Under the pieces are notes generated by a model. That model was not told the DNA's origin and made no database searches. It saw only the letters and a program-made list of their open reading frames with translations. A stretch of 64,000 nt of DNA, taken from positions 1 through 64,000 of the forward strand of contig NZ_FRBW01000007.1 of NCBI RefSeq assembly GCF_900142725.1, given 5' to 3'. A program made the translations under genes and the position numbers. This document shows positions 61,697 through 64,000 of this stretch, piece by piece. Position 1 is the first letter of the stretch, and every line of letters starts with the position of its first letter. The DNA comes from Roseibium suaedae (GTDB taxonomy: Bacteria; Pseudomonadota; Alphaproteobacteria; Rhizobiales; Stappiaceae).

Positions 61697-61840
61697 TGGG
61701 CAACGTAACTCCCTAATTTGACGCGTGAAATTCGCGATGCCTAATCCTATTCAGCCGATGGTTTTCAATCAACGGGTTGTGGAACTTTCCCTCGCTCCAC
61801 CCGTTCTGTTCTCTGCTACTCAAAATCCGGCGGGTGACCC

Positions 61841-63622
61841 ATGTTTGCTGAGTTCCTGGAGGCCCATCAGGCCCTGTTTGCATTGCTGATTCTGGCCGTG
61901 ATGTTCGCCGCATTCCTCAGTGAACGACTGGCACCGGAGATCGTTGCCGCAGCTGCCGCTGCCGTCTGTCTGGGTCTCGGTTTCCTGTCCCAGGACGAGG
62001 CTCTTGCCGCCTTTTCCAATCCGGCGCCCATCACCATCGCTGCCATGTTCATCCTGTCCGGAGCCCTGGTGCGCACCGGGGTGCTGGATGCCCTGGCGGA
62101 TCTGGTGGTCTCCCGCGCCCAGGAACGGCCGATCCTGTCCATCAGCGCCTTTGTTCTGATTTCGATGCTGGCCTCGGCCGTCGTCAACAACACGCCGGTG
62201 GTGCTGGTGCTGATTCCCGTGGTCATCAAGCTTGCCAAGGCGATTGGTGTTGCGCCCACCCGCTTGCTCATTCCGCTTTCCTATACCGCGATCCTCGGCG
62301 GCACCTTGAGCCTGCTGGGTACATCAACGAACCTTTTGGTCGATGGTGTTGCCCGCCAGCAGGGACTGGAGCCTTTCGGCATCTTTGAAATCACGCCCTA
62401 TGGCATCATCACCGCCCTGAGCGGCCTGGCGACCATGCTGCTTCTCGGCAAGTTTTTGTTGCCGCACCGGGAAGACGCTGCGCAGGATCTGCTCCTTGGA
62501 GAGACGGAGTTCCTGACCGAAGTTGCCCTGATCAGCGAAGAGCTGGATGGGAAGACGATTGCTGATCTGGCCGAGCTGAACCGGCCGGGCATCGTCGTCA
62601 CCGGTGTCCGGCGAGGTACCGAGGTGACAAGGTCGGATCTTGATGCCTTCGAGCTCAAAAAGGGGGACGTCCTGATCGTGCGTGCTCCAACCTCCGAAGT
62701 CCTGACGCTGAACAGTCTCAAGGACTTCCGGGTCGGTCTCCGCTCCGCGCAAAAGAAGGGCGAGGACCACATCGTGGTCGAGGCAGTGGTAGCACCGCGC
62801 CGGACCACCCAGGGCATTCCGATCTCGTCCCTGTCCCTTGGCCGCAGATTCGGCATCCGGATTCTGGGCGCGCACCGTCACAATCACATTCCGGGGCCGG
62901 AGCTTGGAGCTGTGCGGCTGAAGGCAGCAGACAAGCTGCTGATCGAGGGGCCTGCTGCCGGTTTTGAGGAACTGTCGGCCGAAACGGAACTGGTTTCGGT
63001 CTCACACCCCACCGGACGCGCCTACCGTCGCAGCAAGGCGCCGATTGCGCTCCTGGCGCTGGCCGGTGTCGTCATCCTGTCTGCAATGGGGTTCATGTCC
63101 ATTGGCAGCCTTGCGTTGATCGCGGTCGCCTTGCTCCTGCTCCTGCGCTGCATTGACCCGGATGAGGCCTGGGATTCGCTGAACGGTTCAGTTCTGGTGC
63201 TGATCTTCTCCATGCTGATGGTCGGAAAGGCGCTGGAGAACACCGGGGCGGTTGAAATGATCGTTTCGGCCTTGACGCCGCTGATGAGTGCCGTTCCCGG
63301 TTTTGCGGCGCTTCTGCTGATCTATCTCGCCGCCTCCGTCATGACCGAGATGGTGACCAACAATGCGGTTGCCGTGGTGCTGACGCCGGTTGTCATCGGT
63401 CTTGCCGAACCGCTGGGCATTGACGCCAGGGCGATTGTCATGACCGTCATGTTCGGTGCCAGTGCGAGCTTTGCGACGCCGATCGGCTATCAGACCAACA
63501 CGCTGGTCTATGGCGCGGCAAATTATCAGTTCTCGGACTTTCTGAAGATCGGGGTGCCGATGAACCTGATTGTCGGCCTGGTCACGACGACTGCGATCTG
63601 GTTCAGCTTCCACGGCCTGTGA
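61841..63622 (+). CDS. SLC13-family permease with central TrkA-C (RCK_C) domains
   Basis: A 593-residue transporter. Membrane halves (about residues 1-215 and 400-593) flank a soluble region (about 225-395) with two TrkA-C-like repeats (TEVALISEELDGKTIADLAELNRPGIVVTGVRRG and GIPISSLSLGRRFGIRILGAHRHN). Each membrane half has the re-entrant motif of the family: SAVVNNTPVVLVLIPV and TEMVTNNAVAVVLTPV. SNxx-like GTSTNLLVDG marks the Na+ site region. It could carry sulfate, dicarboxylates or similar anions. A bidirectional terminator follows. Confidence 0.9.
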   Translation: MFAEFLEAHQALFALLILAVMFAAFLSERLAPEIVAAAAAAVCLGLGFLSQDEALAAFSNPAPITIAAMFILSGALVRTGVLDALADLVVSRAQERPILSISAFVLISMLASAVVNNTPVVLVLIPVVIKLAKAIGVAPTRLLIPLSYTAILGGTLSLLGTSTNLLVDGVARQQGLEPFGIFEITPYGIITALSGLATMLLLGKFLLPHREDAAQDLLLGETEFLTEVALISEELDGKTIADLAELNRPGIVVTGVRRGTEVTRSDLDAFELKKGDVLIVRAPTSEVLTLNSLKDFRVGLRSAQKKGEDHIVVEAVVAPRRTTQGIPISSLSLGRRFGIRILGAHRHNHIPGPELGAVRLKAADKLLIEGPAAGFEELSAETELVSVSHPTGRAYRRSKAPIALLALAGVVILSAMGFMSIGSLALIAVALLLLLRCIDPDEAWDSLNGSVLVLIFSMLMVGKALENTGAVEMIVSALTPLMSAVPGFAALLLIYLAASVMTEMVTNNAVAVVLTPVVIGLAEPLGIDARAIVMTVMFGASASFATPIGYQTNTLVYGAANYQFSDFLKIGVPMNLIVGLVTTTAIWFSFHGL

Positions 63623-63649
63623 GGCGAAGTGTTCGCCCAGTCATAAAAT

Positions 63650-63682
63650 AACGCCGGCAGATCGCTCCGCCGGCGTTTTTTC
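63650..63682. terminator. Rho-independent terminator between the permease and chemotaxis receptor genes
   Basis: ACGCCGGC pairs with GCCGGCGT across ten bases and is followed by six T on the plus strand. It lies between convergent genes. Confidence 0.85.
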
Positions 63683-63698
63683 TTGTCTTCAGGACCGG

Positions 63699-64000
63699 TC
63701 AGGCGGCTGCGACGTCGCGCAGGAAGGCCTCGATCTTGTTGCGCAAATTGTCGGTGCTTTCGGCGGTCCGGTTGGTGCTTGCCAGCACATCGTCGGCGGT
63801 CTGCGCCGTCATGGTCGCGCCGTTTGCGACCGTGTGCATGTTGACCGTTGCCAGGTGGGTACCTTGCGCGGCTTCCTGGACGTTCGAGGAGATCTCCCGG
63901 GTGGCGAGACCCTGTTCACCCACGGCATCGGCGATAGCGGTGGTATAGCCGCTGACTTGTTCCATGATCTTGGTGATGTCCTCGATCACGGCGACGGTTT
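63699..64000 (-). CDS. Methyl-accepting chemotaxis protein, C-terminal part
   Basis: Only the last 100 codons are in the window. TVAVIEDITKIMEQVSGYTTAIADAVGEQGLATREISSNVQEAAQGT is the C-terminal helix of the MCP signalling domain, including the second methylation helix region (EQGLATREI). The tail NLRNKIEAFLRDVAAA is short and has no CheR-binding pentapeptide. The sensor domain lies beyond the window. Confidence 0.88.
   Translation of the reverse strand, partial: TVAVIEDITKIMEQVSGYTTAIADAVGEQGLATREISSNVQEAAQGTHLATVNMHTVANGATMTAQTADDVLASTNRTAESTDNLRNKIEAFLRDVAAA

Overview
The window reads as a chromosomal segment of a GC-rich alphaproteobacterium. Supporting signs are a complex I NDUFS4-type subunit, a complete general L-amino-acid (Aap) transporter, a two-domain cold-shock protein followed by a DUF192 protein, and intergenic palindromic repeats of the kind common in Hyphomicrobiales. 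The family is probably close to Stappiaceae (Roseibium/Pannonibacter-like), but that is inference. Most genes are ordinary core or metabolic genes; three stretches look accessory.

Layout. 1-9 kb: formaldehyde detoxification (end of frmA, a GNAT gene, fghA), a P450-acyltransferase pair, DUF423, an M3 oligopeptidase, a predicted ATPase, DUF2306 and a PPOX-fold flavoprotein. 9.5-17 kb: a five-gene branched-chain-type ABC transporter, an ornithine cyclodeaminase homologue and a Ca2+/H+ antiporter. 17-27 kb: an AT-richer GT11 fucosyltransferase-like gene, tRNA-Glu, glyoxalase, sirtuin, the cold-shock/DUF192 pair, a divergent ArsR-quinone oxidoreductase pair with an operator-like palindrome, a receiver-like cPPR protein, tRNA-Pro, three poorly known genes, NDUFS4 and tRNA-Arg.

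27.2-32.3 kb is an AT-rich accessory island between tRNA-Arg(TCT) and tRNA-Ser(GCT). It holds secreted or membrane orphans, two copies of a degenerate repeat of about 110 bp, and a prophage remnant in which small-terminase and large-terminase (GpA) sequence are joined in one damaged frame. 32.8-39.8 kb is a ferric-siderophore uptake locus (FhuB, FhuD, a TonB receptor with an STN domain, FecR, a FecI-like sigma factor); no ATPase subunit is present.

40.3-45.1 kb is the most unusual region, a compact RiPP-like locus. A YcaO-family enzyme is transcribed away from two small paralogous proteins with nitrile-hydratase-leader-like (NHLP) features. A BTAD/SARP-type regulator converges on the second of these, and another small protein lies beyond the regulator. 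No transporter, dehydrogenase or E1-like partner is seen, so the arrangement may be a minimal or undescribed YcaO system.

45.3-64 kb: a CAP-domain lipoprotein with a phosphodiesterase; a four-gene envelope glycolipid operon (GT39, PAP2, GT2, LAB_N); cystathionine beta-lyase; the aapJQMP operon; a divergent EF-G paralogue; a mercaptopyruvate sulfurtransferase; an AlaX editing protein; a LysE exporter; a small secreted protein; an SLC13-type permease; and the end of a chemotaxis receptor. Start codons were chosen from ribosome-binding sites and family length and are flagged where uncertain. No CRISPR array, rRNA or intact insertion sequence was seen.
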